Shown: piece by piece, positions 35,159 through 49,600 of the stretch | How positions within the stretch are numbered: position 1 is the first letter of the stretch | How the letters are laid out: every line of letters begins with the position of its first letter | NCBI GenBank assembly: GCA_000349905.1 | Contig: KB722761.1 | Span: 317,647 to 381,646 of the forward strand | Length of the DNA stretch: 64,000 nt | From: Volvariella volvacea V23 | Lineage: Eukaryota > Basidiomycota > Agaricomycetes > Agaricales > Pluteaceae | Reading direction: 5' to 3' | The notes under the pieces: model-generated | Told to the model about the DNA's origin: nothing | Databases searched by the model: none | The model's input: only the letters and a program-made list of their open reading frames with translations | Made by a program: the position numbers and the translations under genes

Positions 35159-35448
35159 TGCGATAGTTGGTCTGGTCTGGAGGCGTACAAGGGGCAAGGG
35201 GAGATGGTGTTCTTTATTTGGTGCTGTTTGGGTTCAAGGTCTCCCTGAACCCAATTTGGTTCCGTCCCTTTCACTCATGCTTTGTTTAAGCGCCCTGTGA
35301 AGGGCGCAGAGCCTCTAAAAATTCCTTGGTATTATTGTGGTGGTAGGAGGAGGTCATTCATTAATTTGCGAGGTACTTTCTCTCAGCTGTGCGTACACTG
35401 ACATGTTATCCTAATTAGAAGCGCGTTGCAGCACCTTCCGGGTGTATA
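35159..35448. other. SEH1 upstream / F-box 3' flank
   Basis: Short spacer; no feature beyond the presumed SEH1 promoter. Confidence 0.35.
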
Positions 35449-36783
35449 CTATGCCGAACCATACCGCTCGTCCACCACCCTAACTGTTACTCCTGTCCTA
35501 GCTCCTAATAACGGGAGCTGGATGTCCGGTACAGGCGTTAAAATCGGCTCTCCTCCTTCAGGTATGAATCTCAATTCTACGCGAGTAATCGTATCCGAGC
35601 TAGACAAGATGTCGTCCAGCCTATCCCACGGATCATTCCCACTTTGACTGATTTCCCGCCCTTGGCAGTAAGCAACCGTCAGCGTAAAGTGAGCAATATT
35701 TGACGTGTTAAGGCTTTCTTCGCACAGGTCAATGAGCGTATTAAACGCACTACCTGGCGAATACTCAACCCGCTTGAAATGGGTTTCCAGATATCGGAGA
35801 GACGGGAACTCGTCTAACCCAACGTACTCTCCCCAATGATCGAGGGCAAGGCAAGCTAGTACACTGTAAGCATCACTCCTGACGGGCGTAGAGGTCAACA
35901 ATGACGCACTATCTTCGACAGCACGATAACAGATGCTCAGCCTTTCAATTGTTTCCTTAGCGATCACCCCCCACATCGGATTCTCCCTACCGAGCCAACA
36001 AGCCGGGAGCTCTAACGTTTTAAGGCACCGCGAATTTATAGGGCATCGTGAGTCTGTTAACCACGACGCCATGACGTCGGCTAATTCTTCATCGGTGTTC
36101 GGGTACCTCAATGAAAGAGCTTCTAATCGCGCCTGCTTCCCGCTCCGTCGTGCCCGCGATCTGTCGTCTGGGTCGTCTGAACACAGGACATTGTCGAGGC
36201 ATAGTGCCCGCAGTGAGCTTGGGAACAGGAAGGTAGAAAGGGGGAAGCTGCGGATGCCGACCAAATCAACTGTCATCAAAGTCTCCAACTCCAAGGTCTT
36301 CCTAAACGCCTCTTTCATTTCTTCCGACATCAATTCCCAATCCGACACTGCGTTATCTCCATGCTTCCACATGAAGCGCTTTAGGCCCCTGAAACACGAC
36401 AGGATGATGGGTAAATCGGGATCATCCAACGTCCAGTTCTTGCTGATGTAGGTGTCCATACGCCAAGCAGATGGCGACACTGCCTTGAAGCCGGCACCCG
36501 CTCTGGTGTAGGGTGCAACTGGCCACTGGCACACCTCGGCCTCGATGATGACCAAGGTTCTTGTATACGATGCGATGTGAGGTGAGTCTTGGAGGAAATT
36601 TCGATAGCGCGTTATCTTCGTGTGAGAGCTGTATGGCGGATGAATGGTGACCATCTTGAATAGGCGTTCGCGACAAATCTCGAGAAGAGTAGGGGAAACT
36701 AGGGAAAGAGATCGTAGGGTACCGAAGTCGTGGCGAAAATGGGCTGCTATCGTTCGAAGAAGGTCCTCAGGAAGTTGGTGCAT
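35449..36783 (-). CDS. F-box/LRR-like protein
   Basis: Single exon of 444 residues. It opens MHQLPEDLLRTIAAHFRHD, an F-box core, followed by LRSLSLVSPTLLEICRERLF, the second helix pair typical of Agaricomycete F-box proteins. The rest is a series of leucine-rich strands (LRALCLDNVLC, LEALSLRYP, LKTLELPACWL, LRYLETHFKRVEY), suggesting a curved repeat domain for substrate recognition. It differs from the 25473-type family: there is no acidic segment, no CxxC and no coiled-coil leader. A probable SCF adaptor with unknown substrate. The start ATG is the first in frame and directly begins the F-box. Confidence 0.8.
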   Translation of the reverse strand: MHQLPEDLLRTIAAHFRHDFGTLRSLSLVSPTLLEICRERLFKMVTIHPPYSSHTKITRYRNFLQDSPHIASYTRTLVIIEAEVCQWPVAPYTRAGAGFKAVSPSAWRMDTYISKNWTLDDPDLPIILSCFRGLKRFMWKHGDNAVSDWELMSEEMKEAFRKTLELETLMTVDLVGIRSFPLSTFLFPSSLRALCLDNVLCSDDPDDRSRARRSGKQARLEALSLRYPNTDEELADVMASWLTDSRCPINSRCLKTLELPACWLGRENPMWGVIAKETIERLSICYRAVEDSASLLTSTPVRSDAYSVLACLALDHWGEYVGLDEFPSLRYLETHFKRVEYSPGSAFNTLIDLCEESLNTSNIAHFTLTVAYCQGREISQSGNDPWDRLDDILSSSDTITRVELRFIPEGGEPILTPVPDIQLPLLGARTGVTVRVVDERYGSA

Positions 36784-38759
36784 TGGTCTCAGTCAGGATT
36801 TAGAAGAAAGTGAGATGGCTGATTGATGATAAACTCCACCAATCGCACCATTTATTCGTGCCCGGAGTGAGTGGTCATCCCCGTGGATTATGAAAAACAG
36901 GCCAAAAGTCATAGCCACAGGCGAGGCATAATTACTTCTCGGTACCTGTGTACCTATCCAAGGGACGACAATCTCTGGTTGCCAACGTGTCTATTGGAGG
37001 TATGACGGACATAAGGGATGATGACCTGCCTGCTTCCGTTGCAAAGGCTGAAAGAGTTGCGGGCGCCAAGGTTCAGGTGCCTAATCCTGTCATCATTTGG
37101 TACCTGGAAGTGCGCTGCCTATCATATCAAACCTTCTCACTCCACAAATCCGGCGACGCTGTGCCTCTCAACCTCTTGCGTCAGTGAGAAGAGCTTTGGA
37201 ATCACCATTAATGGAGTTCTCTTGGGTGCAGGCCCGTCGGCCGACTTGGGAGCACATGTCCAACCAAGTATGGTCGCGCCCCCAGTACGTGCAGCTCGGA
37301 CTTGCATCCCCAGAACACGAAAAGATGTCTTACTGTTTAGGCGGAAGAATGCAACCTCTGCGCTTCATGCCGTCGTTGGTCCAGAGTTTGGGTTCAAGAT
37401 GAGNNNNNNNNNNNNNNNNNNNNNNNNNNNNNNNNNNNNNNNNNNNNNNNNNNNNNNNNNNNNNNNNNNNNNNNNNNNNNNNNNNNNNNNNNNNNNNNNN
37501 NNNCTTCTTTAGTTGGGGGCCGCCGGACCTCGGCGATCTCCCACAATAATTATGCTGAGATGGTACTACTCATTTGCTTCGCACGATTGCATCGTGTCCT
37601 TGATGGTTATAAACTATATAGCGTGCTTCGAAGCAAGTTACTTCTTCTGTGCTAGAAACCAGGGGGTGATATTATCCAACGCTGCTCGGGTCGAAGGACT
37701 TCGGGAGTGACAGATCCACGAAAACGGTTAACTTTTGGTTAAGCTGTGCAGAACCTTACCGCATACCTGAATGGATTATGTCTAGAGTTAATCTAGAGTT
37801 AGTGCTTGGTGAGGGAAGTAGTGATCATCTTTTCTTATTCGCTTTGGCAACATTTGATTCAACCAGATCTTCTTCTTCGTGATTATCGATATCGTTGGTC
37901 AAGAGGACCGCCCAAGCGCGGTATGATCTCAAATCACTGTCCTTCCGTCTCTGGCAGCGCCGCTGCAGCGCAGGGCTCATATAATCAATCGCCTCAAAAT
38001 ACCCGAATGCCGGAGGGTCAGAAAATCGTATATAGTAAGTAGCTCAAAAACAATAACGATACTCATCATCTTTGAACCCATTTAGCATCGGCCCTTGCGA
38101 TCGCCGCCGAAACGCGAACCAATGCGTCTTCTAACAGCAGGACTGGTCTAGAATCGAGAATATAGGTTCACAGCTTTGTTCTATGTCCAATTTGACCACA
38201 GACGTCAGGCTCCGTTGCTTCGGAGTTCCTCAGTCGTGTAGTTGAGAGAGGGCATGCCGTCAGAAAAAGGTACTCAGTAGGTTGTTACCACCAAGTGGAA
38301 GAATCCGAGTGTGAGCTGAATTCTACCCAGCTCTTTTCCCAGGACGCTTGAGCCGCGTGTGCAGTTCCCGCAATTCCAATGCGTCGCTTCTAACGCATAC
38401 GTTTTCGGTAGTGGGGTGGACAATGTCCTCGTGCCTCAGAGATTACCAATTATGTCTCCTTTCCAATGCGTCTGGCGGTGGCAAATTATTCCCGCCATTG
38501 GGCTTGATATGGTGGCACCGAATAATCTGTGGCTGAGTCCAGATAAAGGCATGTGTCCATTCTTTGTCGCATTGGTGCCATGGCCACAATGAGCTTCTCG
38601 ACAAAGCAAAGGAGGATGGCATGCTCTACGCATGCACCACTTCGGGAAAGTATAAATGTCGATAAAAGCACAGTGGCCAAACGCTCAAGCCTTAAGGACC
38701 TCTAATCCCATCCACTTCTACACCTCTCTGGACGCCCCTTTCCTTCCTGCTACTGCATC
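36784..38759. other. Intergenic region with assembly gap
   Basis: About 2 kb, interrupted by a gap. Open frames at 37018-37403 and 38348-38680 occur on both strands without domain or codon support. A TATA-like TATAAA near 38649 may serve the gene starting at 38760. Confidence 0.4.
37404..37503. other. Assembly gap (100 N)
   Basis: Second block of exactly 100 N. Any frame that spans it is artificial. Confidence 0.99.
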
Positions 38760-39627
38760 ATGTCTGGTATGCACGGCGATATCATGCTGCGAGCCATATC
38801 TCAAGACAATGTCGACGAAGTGCGCGAAGAGATACTAAGGCATATTCTGGAGAGCGAAGTGGACAAGAGTTTGGCTGAATACATGGAACAATGGGTGGCA
38901 AGGATATTTCGTGCCGGGCAAGATGCCACTGAGGTGGATCCCAGTTCCATCTCAATAGAGGTCTATCTGCTTCGGGACTTGGTGGAGAGGCTCCAAAGGG
39001 ATGAGGCAGTTGCCATATTCTTCTGCGATGTGATCGACGACTGGGCAAAGGAATGGTTTAAATGGACCTTTGTAGTGCGTACCCCGTCGTTTGCTTCTGT
39101 GGCTTCAGTATCCGTGCCTTATTCTGTGACTTTCCTATGGCTTTCTGCTATAATTAGGGCGTGTTTATGTGGCACGCCATGCATGATGACAAGACTGGAG
39201 GACAAGACATAGACAAGCGGATCATCTCGAATACTTCATTCGTAGCAGACCTTTTCTCCCATGGCTTGATTGAACCCAGCACCATGGCAGCTATGATCAC
39301 TAACCTCTGTGACATGGAGCAGTTCGCTGAATCGGCCATATGCCTCAACATACTACTTCAACGCGGTCGAGTGAAAGACTCGATTCCTTTTCCAAGAGAG
39401 CTGTGGGAGTGGTGTTTTCGAGTTTTCGGGGATACAGGCTCGCATGATCCTGCCCACCTCCTGGCCAACGTGAGTTTTACCGCGGTAGGTAGGCTACGCT
39501 GATTCATGCTTGTTAACAGGTAAAACCTGATATCATTCGAGAGGTCAATTACCTCTTGGCTCATACCAATTGCGATGCATCAGATATTGATTTATATCAG
39601 CTTCCAAACTTGAAGTTGTTTACCTAG
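38760..39627 (+). CDS. Small helical protein, MIF4G-like
   Basis: Three exons: 38760-39071 (104 codons), 39158-39469 (104 codons), 39520-39627 (35 codons plus stop), with phase-0 introns of 86 and 50 nt: 243 residues. The predicted structure is all helical. The second exon carries RIISNTSFVADLFSHGLIEP and STMAAMITNLCDMEQFAESA. This recalls the repeat of MIF4G domains, where a conserved helix (xxFIGELFKxxxL) starts each eIF4G-type HEAT pair. Similarity is weak and no eIF4E- or eIF4A-binding motif is visible, so the family call is tentative. Splice sites are canonical (GTGAGT and ..AACAG at the second intron). The ATG at 38760 lies about 110 bases after a TATAAA. Confidence 0.6.
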
Positions 39628-40638
39628 GGAAGCAGGTTGCTCACCTTCAACACGAGATGTATTTATTCGTTGTGCATATACACACATTGTAAATAACCTT
39701 TGAATGTGAAATGGATGTCATGAATCAACAGTTTAGTATCCTCTAATTTTAATTGGGTCATCCGCATCTGGCCCTAAATTGGCCTGGAAGAGTAGACATC
39801 TGTGGGTGCTCAAGTTGGGGCTGAAGAGGTGCGTGGAACTACTTTACGGGATGTAATGGAGAAGTTGATGTTATGCGGGCCATTAATAAGGTGCACGAGA
39901 ACTGAGGGAGAAGTCTGAAGCTGGAATCTGTAGAACCTCTGGTCAGCAAGGCGAATGTGAAGGTTGATGTGGTCGGGCATTTTAAGGTTAATGAATGCTG
40001 ATTAGACTTGAAGTAGTCGTTTATAAACTCTTAGGGGTGCTTACTCGGTTCAGAAAAGAGAGACGAGGCCGATCGGCCAGCTCTCAACTCAGATGCCAAA
40101 CTCCGACTTCGGCTCGACCGGCAGAGCGCAGTCCCGAGAAGGGCGTAAAGGACTCGGTCCTGAAGATTGCTGAAGTAGTCTTTTCCCTACACATACCATT
40201 GCTGTGTGGTCTTTATCATCTCTGACGGTCGATGCACCTCAAGAGAGCGCAACCCCAGGGCCGCAGGTCGTGTTTATCCTCAGGAAACTGGGATGGGAAT
40301 TGCCGATTCTTCGGGCATGGAGCTTGGCCGGGCATTGTGCAGTAAGCGCCATCAGTATATTTCCCACTGGCTTTGATTGCGACAATCTTACCTTCCACCG
40401 CTTTCAGCATCTTATCATACGACTGTGGGTGGTTCTCCCAGTTCTCCCATCATTCGTCCTATCTTGAATCATGTCAACATGATGCCTTTGCTTCAACGAT
40501 CATGTTCTACCATCCCTCGTCTCCAACAAAATGGCCCCCAAATCAAGGTGTCCTCGTTACATACACAGCACCTAAATAGGCCTTTCCGTGCATCTTTTCC
40601 TATTTTTCCCTTCCCCTTTCTATTCTGTTGCCAGTGAC
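39628..40638. other. Intergenic region
   Basis: About 1 kb with no supported coding sequence; it contains the promoter of the GMC oxidoreductase gene. Confidence 0.4.
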
Positions 40639-42916
<2,278 letters not shown>

Positions 42917-43915
42917 GCCCTCATTAGCGAGATTTAGGATTGCAGATATCCATGTCATTTTCTTGTATGCTTACATAGTATACGTCTGTGCTGTGCTCAT
43001 TAGAAATTGGCTCCCATTCAGAGTCTATCGCTTAGTACAATTGCAAGCACGGAAACAGCAACAAACTAATGGTCACCAGTCATCTTGTGGCAATGCTACG
43101 CAAATACTGGAGACCTTCAAATGGCCTATCTTTATCATTAGATACAGTCATACAAGCGGCAACACAAGACGTACAGCTTTTGTACGAGTCGATTCACCGT
43201 AAGGACGTTGGAAGCAGTTCACATGATCTCGGCAATGCCCATCTCCTAGTAGGGGCATAGCTGCCACCAAATGATCAGAGGATCTACACATGAGAAAGGA
43301 CCTGTACTCGAGGAGTTCAGTGGGGACTAGTAGACCATTCCATAGCAGCAGACATGCCCAAGATCCAGTGTTAACATTTAATTCAGAGCTTGGAAGAGAA
43401 CAACATATTCATCACCTGCATTTTCTGGAGCACCCAGTTCAGTCTTGTGCTTATTGAATTATTCAATGACCTTCTTGAGCTGTGTCCTAATAGGAACTTG
43501 GAATTGAAGCTTAGGAGATCAGCTCTGAACCACTTGTCAGTGGAGATGGATATAAGCTCTAACAAAGCTTCTAGAATGGTAACAGTCAAGAGTTAAATTG
43601 CTGTCAGGTCTGAGAAAGGAAGATTTGTGAGTTTTGGGATGTTGGCTGGAATTTCAAGTTCATTCTTGAGCTCATCATCATCATTGAGGTCAATGATCTC
43701 AGTTTTCACTGAGATAGTCAACATTCAACAAGAGAGATAAGTTGTAAGCTAGCAGCAAAAATCCAAAAATGCCCAAATATGAGATGATATTTGATTGCTG
43801 ACAGTATTATGCACATCAAACAAGATATTCATGAAAAATATATGTCTACATGAGGATTTGAAACCTAGGAGATGAAAGCCTAACATGCATGACTGTCTGT
43901 GTACTGATGTGTTCA
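42917..43915. other. AT-rich intergenic region, possibly transposon-derived
   Basis: The composition is AT-richer than flanking genes. Small frames at 43383-43596 mirror each other on both strands and are not credible. The region leads into a block of short repeats, so a degenerate element is possible. Confidence 0.35.
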
Positions 43916-44067
43916 TGTTGGGATTTTGATTTAGCCTCCTTAGCCACCTCAGCTCATGTCGGGATTTTCAATACAGCCTAACCAGACCAAGAGACCAAAA
44001 TGTCAGAATTTCGAACCAGCCTCCCAGCCAAAATCCCCCAAAATGTCGGGATTTTGGACCTAGCCTC
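43916..44067 (+). repeat. Four imperfect direct repeats, ~42-bp period
   Basis: The motif ATGTCGGGATTTT followed 4-6 bases later by AGCCTCC or AGCCTAA occurs at 43916-43940, 43957-43981, 44001-44024 and 44043-44067 with small substitutions. The spacing is 41, 44 and 42 bases. It resembles subterminal repeats of a DNA transposon, but no inverted terminal repeats or transposase gene are visible here. Confidence 0.65.
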
Positions 44068-44199
44068 ACCCGATATTTTCAGGGGTCCTCTCAGAGGAAT
44101 GTGTTATCTCGCTCAGGTAGCTGGAGAAGTGATGGTCAAACTTGAGGGGATGCTCTTCTCAATTGACCCCTGGTGAGCTGCCCCTCTGCAGCGGCTGTG

Positions 44200-44210
44200 G
44201 GTTCAAACCC
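44200..44210 (+). promoter_or_regulatory. RNA polymerase III B-box-like motif
   Basis: GGTTCAAACCC matches the T-arm/B-box consensus of tRNA genes, and a potential hairpin (CTGC...GCAG) precedes it. I could not fold a full tRNA cloverleaf or find a good A-box, so a tRNA-derived SINE or chance match is more likely than a tRNA gene. Confidence 0.3.
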
Positions 44211-44322
44211 AGATTTACCCCTATCGCAACTGACACCAGTTGGTATTATTGTCCCACAATTCCCTTCGTAAGGCAGCACTCCGGGGCGCTTGCTCTGCCC
44301 CTTTTCCCAACTTCAACTCTTT

Positions 44323-44328
44323 TATAAA
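44323..44328 (+). promoter_or_regulatory. TATA box of the trypsin-fold gene
   Basis: TATAAA 93 bases upstream of the ATG at 44416. Confidence 0.4.
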
Positions 44329-44415
44329 GTGAGTTCCTGTTCTCCTTTGCTGCTCATCTTCTCCTTTGTGTTACCTTCCCTCAGCGTTTAGCACCACGTC
44401 ACCACTCGTGTTGCT

Positions 44416-45989
44416 ATGGCCGCTACCAATGACCCCGACTCTCTTCACGTTAACTTATTAGGCCATACTGTCCCTGACGATCCGGCTGCTCCGTACCTTC
44501 CTTCGCCTGTCGAGGCCCGGTACTTCTACTACGGCATACCTTCTAAGCCCCGTTTGGTCGCTCGCTCCAGCACCGACGTCTGGGTTGAGCCGATGGGCCC
44601 CGAAGCATACCTTGTTCCCAAGGAGGCCAGTCCTCTCGGCTTCCACCCTCTCCAAGAGATCTGGGAGACCACGGTCGGTCCCGCCATGGTTGCCTATTTG
44701 GACACCAAGGGGGTGAAGTGGACGAGTCTGGACCCCATTCGCATGGGGTACGCTGGTGACTCTTCCCCTCCCGCCATTGTATGGATGGGAGTTCTCCCTG
44801 GCTCCCTCACTGCCGAGATTGGCCTCGAGGTCGCGACTTACTGCAAGGGCATCCTTTCCGCTCACGATATCGACGACGTCCATGTCGAAATCCGCGAGTC
44901 GGAGGTCTTCCGCTCTGCCAAGATGTACAAGCCAGTCCCCACCTCCAACGCCACCGTCCGGGTCCTAGAGCCTTTCTCCACTGCCCTCGGTCCCCCCATC
45001 TCCACCGAAGATACCTCATCCATTGGGGGAACTGGGGGATTCTTCATCTTTGACCCTCGCTACCCCGGCATGATTTACCTCGTGACAGCTAGACACGTCG
45101 TCATCCGCCCTGATAAGGACAACAACGAGCTCTACCAGCACAGCAACTCCAGTCAGCCCCGTAAGGAGGTCTTGCTCTTTAGCGACCCCGCTATTGAGAA
45201 GCACATCAAGGCCATCGAGTCCGAGATTGGCGGCAAGGAAATCATCATCAAGCAGCTCGAGAGGCGGTTGGAGGTTGCTGAGCAGATGGGAAAGGAGGAC
45301 GCTGAGGCAGAGCGGGATGAGATCCAGCCCCAGTTGAACAAGGCGAGGAAGGCAATTGGAGACCTCAAGACGTTCCTCACGAACGTCTCGAGAGACTGGA
45401 GGGAGCGGAAGAACCGTGTCCTCGGCCACGTCGTTCTGTCTCCCCCCATCGGTCTCGACGTTGGGGAGGAAGGGTTTACGGAAGACTGGGCGGTGATTGA
45501 GATCGACAAGTCCAAACTCGACTCGACCAACTTCGGAAACGCCATCGACCTCGGCACCGACATCATCTCCACAAGTTCTACGGCACCATCCCGGACGAGG
45601 AGATGTGGAAGCCTAACCCGAAGACCTGCGACCACGATAATGACCCAGTCATTATGGTGATTAAGCGCGGCCACGCCTCCGGCCTCACTGTCGGACGCCT
45701 CAACACCATCCGTTCCTTCACCAGGTACTGCTTCGAGGGCGAGCTTGGTAAGATGTCGAAGGAGGTTGCCGTCTTGCTTCGCAACTCCAAGTCTGGAGCC
45801 TTCTCCCAGCCTGGCGACTCTGGCTCGGGTGTCATCGATGGCAAGGGCAGGCTTGCCGGCATGCTCACGGGCGGCGCTGGAGTCATCGATGCGTCCGACT
45901 GCACCTATGTTACCTCCATCAACTTCCTCCGCAAGCGCATGTTGCTGCACGACCTCAAGGCCAACTTCTTCCCCTCCCTCAATGCTTAA
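44416..45989 (+). pseudogene. Trypsin-fold serine-protease-like gene with frameshift
   Basis: One uninterrupted exon except for a frame break near 45560-45580. The first part (to about residue 380) has a basidiomycete-specific N-terminal region (EARYFYYGIPSKPRLVARS). The trypsin His follows in YLVTARHVVI (His about 227). A long helical, charged, coiled-coil-like insert spans about 262-325 (IIIKQLERRLEVAEQMGKE). The likely catalytic Asp is in FTEDWAVIEID (Asp about 357). After the break, the second frame reads KFYGTIPDEEMWKPNPKT and reaches the nucleophile motif SQPGDSGSGVIDGKGR, so the triad would be complete if the frame were continuous. The break could be a real inactivating mutation or a one-base consensus error. 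Codon bias is strong and uniform on both sides of the break, favouring a recent event or an error. Confidence 0.75.
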
Positions 45990-46646
45990 ACGTCATCCGC
46001 TCTTCAGATCGCGAACTTTAGATCCTGAAGCCGACTCGTTTCTTCCTCTCGTCAAGTTGTCTTATGACTTCTTTTTATCCTTATCCCTTTCCCCGTCCTC
46101 CCACGCATTACTTCTACGACTTTGTTTTTTTTACTCTTCATTCTCCTTTATCTATGGACTCGTCATCAGTTAGACTAGGTATTGGATGCTTCCTTTGTAC
46201 GGTACGCGGTCTTGTGCTGGGCATAATGTAGCTTCTTCCACACTGCGGTAGTAACCCCCTGTCTCCTTCTCTTACTTGATCGCTTATAATGTACATCTGT
46301 ACGATATGCTGTTGCGAAATGACATTGCACCTTTGCGTGTTTGTACTTGCGTTCAATGGACTGAAGTGCCTCATAGGTAGGTACCTTCTAGGTCAACTTC
46401 TCGAAAATTTCCTCTCGTTTCAACTTCTTTCCTCTTGACGCGGACACTATCATTGTGTATTACCAGCCATCCACGCTCCGGTGGCTATTCATCCAATCCA
46501 AAATTGAATGCAAATTTTCAGCCAAAAACAACACCCTCATTATACAGCCGTCTATCATCACTATCACAAGGGCCAACCAGTTTCAAACCACTGGACACTA
46601 GTACCAGAACCATCCATTCACATTCTTCAAACTCGAATCCAAGTCA
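45990..46646. other. Intergenic region
   Basis: T-rich 3' flank of the protease-like gene and the 3' UTR of SEC31. No coding support. Confidence 0.45.
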
Positions 46647-49600
46647 TCATAGCCTTAAGATCAACTGCTTGATACCCGACATCCACAATGCAATATCATC
46701 CGTCCCTTGCGACCCACGTGTCAAAAGGTCAACGTGAATGGCCAATGCAAGCTGTCGGTCGTGTGCTTCCATAGCTAGAAAAAATCCATACTTCGTCAGG
46801 TATTTGTTCATTGCAAGGAGAAAAACCTGGGGCACGAACCTCTAGCAAGACCAAGCAATTGCTCCACAACAGTCTGCGAAAGCGTCTCGCAGTTCAACGC
46901 ATCGAACAGTGGATTGATCCTTCGTTCCAAGTCATCCACTAATCGTTTTTGCTGGGGCTACGATGATGTAATTAGTGCCAAACCAACAAACGGGACAGAG
47001 GGAAGATGGAGGAGGTAACAGGAAAATGGGATGAACAAAAAACTCACAGGCGTGGTCTGCTTCACCCTATTCAAATGCTCGGAGATAATCACAAAAATCG
47101 GCCTTGCACTCTCAGGAATATGACTTCTATCTCCAGGTGCTATATCACATCACAACGTCCCGCATCAGCATTGATCTCCAAAAAGAAAGCAAACGAGTAG
47201 GATCACTTACGATACTTCGGCGGCGGGGGACCAGATCTCGCAGGTGGTCCACTTGGAGGAGGGCCACCCGCACTTGGACCAGCGCCTGAAGGACCCGGAG
47301 GTGGTGGACCAGTACCTTGACGAGGGGGTCCGGGTGGTGGCAATCCGGGACCACCAGGCCCGGGAGGACCAGACAACGAAACAGGTGGCGGTGGCGGTGG
47401 GATTCCAACCACTCCAGCTTGAGGCGAGGTCATCGGAGCACCGACTCGTTGAGCACCTGGTGGTGGAGCGTAAGGCGGGGGTGGGGGCGGGTGATGAGGC
47501 TGCTGCTGGTGTTGCTGCTGTGGTGGCGGTGCATAAGGACCTGGGGGTGGCGGTGGAAGCCCTGGCTGGTGCTGTTGTTGTGGAGGCGGCGCGTAGGGAC
47601 CCGGTGGGCCTGGTGGCGGGGGAGGAGCTTGTCCGTGTCCAGGCGGTGGTGGCGTCGCTCTGGCATAAGGTCCCGATACAGGTGGCCTATATCCACCCGG
47701 TCCTGGTGGAGGCGGAGTCTGACCTTGTCCAGGTGCACCTCTAGGTGGAGGAGGAGCATACGGTCCTTGCGCTTGGATACTCTGCAAAGGTGACACCATT
47801 CTTCCAGGGGGCGGTGGTGGAACACCCTGCTGACCCGTTACAGAAGGTGGTCTATTGAACGCTGGGGGGGCAGGTGCATATCCTTGCTGCGGTGAGATTC
47901 TCTGTCCTTGAGGTGGAGGCGGAGGGGGAGCCTGTCTGTTGACGCTTCCGGGTCGGGGCGGTGGCGGCAATGGTTGTCCTTGAGGTCCCTGCGGTCCTCC
48001 CGGGCTGGTTTGATAGCCTGACCCAGGCAAAGGTGTCGTCACCGTGTTGGGGAAAGGCGACATGATAGCAGCCGGTTTGCCTAAATTCAACGGAGCAGGT
48101 GAATTCCGTGAAACGACTGGAGCGTCATTCCACCCACCAACGTCCCTCTTGGGTGGTGGAGGCGGCGGGGTAGAGGATGCTGTACCATTGCCCACACGAC
48201 CACCAGGTGGAGGTGGTGGTGGGACCATTGAAGTGACGGGCTGTGGTTGAGTTCGCATGTGCGGTGGTAGAGTCAAGTTGGTAGGTGTAGCGTATGGTTG
48301 CGTAGGCTGATACGTGGAGGTAGTCGCATACGCAGGTTGAGGTGGCGGTGCATATGGGTTGGGTGGTTGAGCCGTTGTTGTTGCAGCTGGCTGTGTGGTT
48401 TGCGCCAGTGCATAGGGATTGTATACATTTGGCTGTTGAACGCCGGCAGCAGCTTGGGTAGGATATGCGTATCCACCATATGTAGATGGGACTGCTGGCT
48501 TGGCCGGAACGCTCGGGGCAGCTTTAGCAACTCCTGTTTGTGGTTGTGCCTTGCCAGTAGCAGTCAGCAACCTCTCCCTGGCCGCCTTAAGGTCGCTTCC
48601 TTCATAGTCCGTAGGTGTCAGCGCCAGGAAGAATGCAGCCTCCTTGAGCAACCCCTGCGACGCTAACAAGTCCGCATACTCCGCATATCGATCATACAAC
48701 GCCGCCAACTTGAACCTCTTCCCTTCTTCACTACTTCCGCCAGCAGCGGAGAGATCCTTATCCTCATACTTCGTCGCATCCCTAAACACCGTGACCTTCT
48801 CAATGAAGCTCTGCAACGCGTTTGCATGTGCAGAATAATACGACTCGTTCTCGTGCTTCTCATCAACCGCATATCTCTCTTCCTCCTCCACCAACTCTGT
48901 GCTCCAAATCCCCACCAATCTTTCTAACTTGGCAGCAGCGAGGTACGCCAAGGTCGCGTTCCTCCTATACTCATTAGCTTTCTCAATCTTCTCCTCCCTC
49001 TCCATATCAACAAAGTCCTCCTCCACGTCCCCAGCCCCATCTTGCTCTGGCTCCTGTTCGACCTCAACCTCAATCTCCGCAGCAGCAGCCTCATCCTCCT
49101 CCAAACTCTCCCGAACACCAACCCACTGTTCCTCCAACCTCACTCCCAACTGCTCCACAAGCGCCCCAAACTCCTCTCTCCCCTTTGCAAACGTGCACAC
49201 CACAACAAACACCTCCTTCCACTCCTTCAAATCCGCATTCTGCACCACATCCCCCAGCCCTTCGCCCTCGCCCACGACAACAGACTGCAAGAGCCTCAAA
49301 TACGGCACCTCCCCGCTCTTCTTTGCAAAATACACCTTTTGCGTTCTCTCCAGCAGCTCTGGCCCGCCCTTGAGCCCCAACAGGATCGCGTCCGCAAACC
49401 GCTCCGTCGCCAGACACAGCTGCACCGCGCTCTCAAAGTCGCCCAAGATCAGCGACTTGGTGATCAGCTTGTCGACCGACGACTCGTCCTCGGGATATAA
49501 CCTAAACGTCGCGCTCCTCCCAAACGTCTCGGACGCAACAGATGAGGGCCGCGACCCGATGGTGGCAGCCACGGACGAGTCGACGCCGTACCCCGTGTGT

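Noticed and set aside
43383..43596. Mirrored 68-codon frames on both strands
   Set aside because: Equal length on both strands within AT-rich spacer; neither shows coding character.
44142..44327. A tRNA gene around the GGTTCAAACCC motif
   Set aside because: No acceptor stem or cloverleaf could be built around the B-box-like motif; kept only as a motif.
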